Source: Methyloceanibacter sp. wino2 (GTDB taxonomy: Bacteria > Pseudomonadota > Alphaproteobacteria > Rhizobiales > Methyloligellaceae). From it: DNA of 64,000 bases. The stretch lies in the NCBI RefSeq assembly GCF_003071365.1, contig NZ_CP028960.1:62001-126000 (forward strand), written 5' to 3'. Positions 63,797 to 64,000 of the stretch are shown piece by piece (position 1 is the stretch's first letter; each line of letters begins with the position of its first letter). Under the pieces are notes generated by a model that saw nothing but the letters and a program-made list of their open reading frames with translations, ran no database searches and was not told the origin of the DNA. The translations under genes and the position numbers were made by a program.

Positions 63797-64000
63797 TTGA
63801 AAGCCCCTATTTTGCTCCTGTCCGCGGGACTCCTGCTCTGCCCTGCAGGAGCCCTGGCGGACCCCAAAGGCGGAATCGCCATGCACGGCGAGCCGCTCGA
63901 GCATGCCGATTTCTCAAACTTTCCTTATGCCAACCCCGCCGCACCCAAGGGCGGCCGGGCCCGTTTCGGCAAACAAGGCAGTTATGACAACCTCAATCCG
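63797..64000 (+). CDS. Extracellular solute-binding protein, peptide ABC transporter type (partial)
   Basis: Open frame running off the right edge, starting TTG 63797 with AAGG six bases upstream. The signal sequence is APILLLSAGLLLCPAGALA. The mature start IAMHGEPLEHADFSNFPYAN followed by PAAPKGGRARFGKQGSYDNLNP is diagnostic of family 5 solute-binding proteins of the YejA/oligopeptide group. Partner genes would lie beyond the window. Confidence 0.85.
   Translation, partial: MKAPILLLSAGLLLCPAGALADPKGGIAMHGEPLEHADFSNFPYANPAAPKGGRARFGKQGSYDNLNP

Overview
The window is ordinary chromosome of an alphaproteobacterium, most likely of the order Hyphomicrobiales (Rhizobiales). A Hyphomicrobiaceae/Methyloligellaceae-type relative is my guess from gene content, not something a single marker proves. 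Supporting signs are high GC, an ldtR-ldtP pair, an IalB-family secreted protein, a RibB fused to a degenerate RibA-like domain, a K+-independent proton-pumping pyrophosphatase, a bifunctional Rsh, and the order rpoZ ... smpB-dapA-slt. I see no phage, transposon, integron or CRISPR array.

Layout. 0-3.2 kb: tail of a surface polysaccharide locus (end of an unidentified gene, a WcaJ-like phosphosugar transferase, an O-antigen ligase-like membrane protein). 3.7-8.1 kb (minus): tRNA-Pro, MerR regulator, ihfA, fabH, plsX, DUF177/YceD and a cytochrome bc1 assembly chaperone; bamE diverges from this block. 8.8-17.8 kb (minus): hppA, then a compact glyA-nrdR-ribD-ribE-ribBX-ribH-nusB-thiL cluster. 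18.1-21.5 kb: a rhodanese/ArsR pair that looks like a reactive-sulfur module, then ldtP and its presumed regulator ldtR. 21.6-27.6 kb: an acyl-CoA hydrolase, an extensin-like protein, hemB, a secreted orphan, an RDD protein and the N-end-rule transferase bpt. 27.6-38.5 kb (minus): parC, recO, era, rnc, lepB, acpS, pdxJ, a DUF2062 protein, rsh, rpoZ and folK. 38.5-47.7 kb: NYN nuclease-like protein, family 5 uracil-DNA glycosylase, DUF3775, a peroxiredoxin-like protein, smpB, dapA, a large lytic transglycosylase, an alpha/beta hydrolase and a duplicated BON-like protein. 47.9-57.8 kb is the most accessory part: DUF3096 micro-protein, YihY/BrkB protein, tRNA-Ser, macro-domain protein, P-loop kinase, Sel1 protein, a small charged protein, GNAT, a sulfite dehydrogenase with a diheme cytochrome, a hydrolase, a pentapeptide-repeat protein and TerC. 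58-64 kb: an OprO/OprP-like porin, a UbiH-like hydroxylase, an LpxL-like acyltransferase, hspQ, an IalB protein and the start of a peptide-type solute-binding protein.

The most important quality observation is that six genes (extensin-like, the 25.4 kb orphan, bpt, parC, the peroxiredoxin-like gene and ialB) are each split by one missing base in a short G or C run. In every case adding one G/C restores a full-length family-like protein. Because parC is normally essential and all six lesions are of one kind, I read them as assembly or sequencing deletions rather than decay, and I give restored coordinates.

Biologically, the best leads are the two-cysteine ArsR regulator with a membrane rhodanese and a palindromic operator, possibly connected in physiology to the sulfite dehydrogenase at 53 kb; a peroxiredoxin-fold protein with no cysteine at all; an acyl-CoA hydrolase whose expected catalytic Glu reads as Gln; a tandemly duplicated BON-like protein; and the macro-domain/P-loop kinase pair sharing one hairpin. 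None of these amounts to a clearly new multi-gene system.
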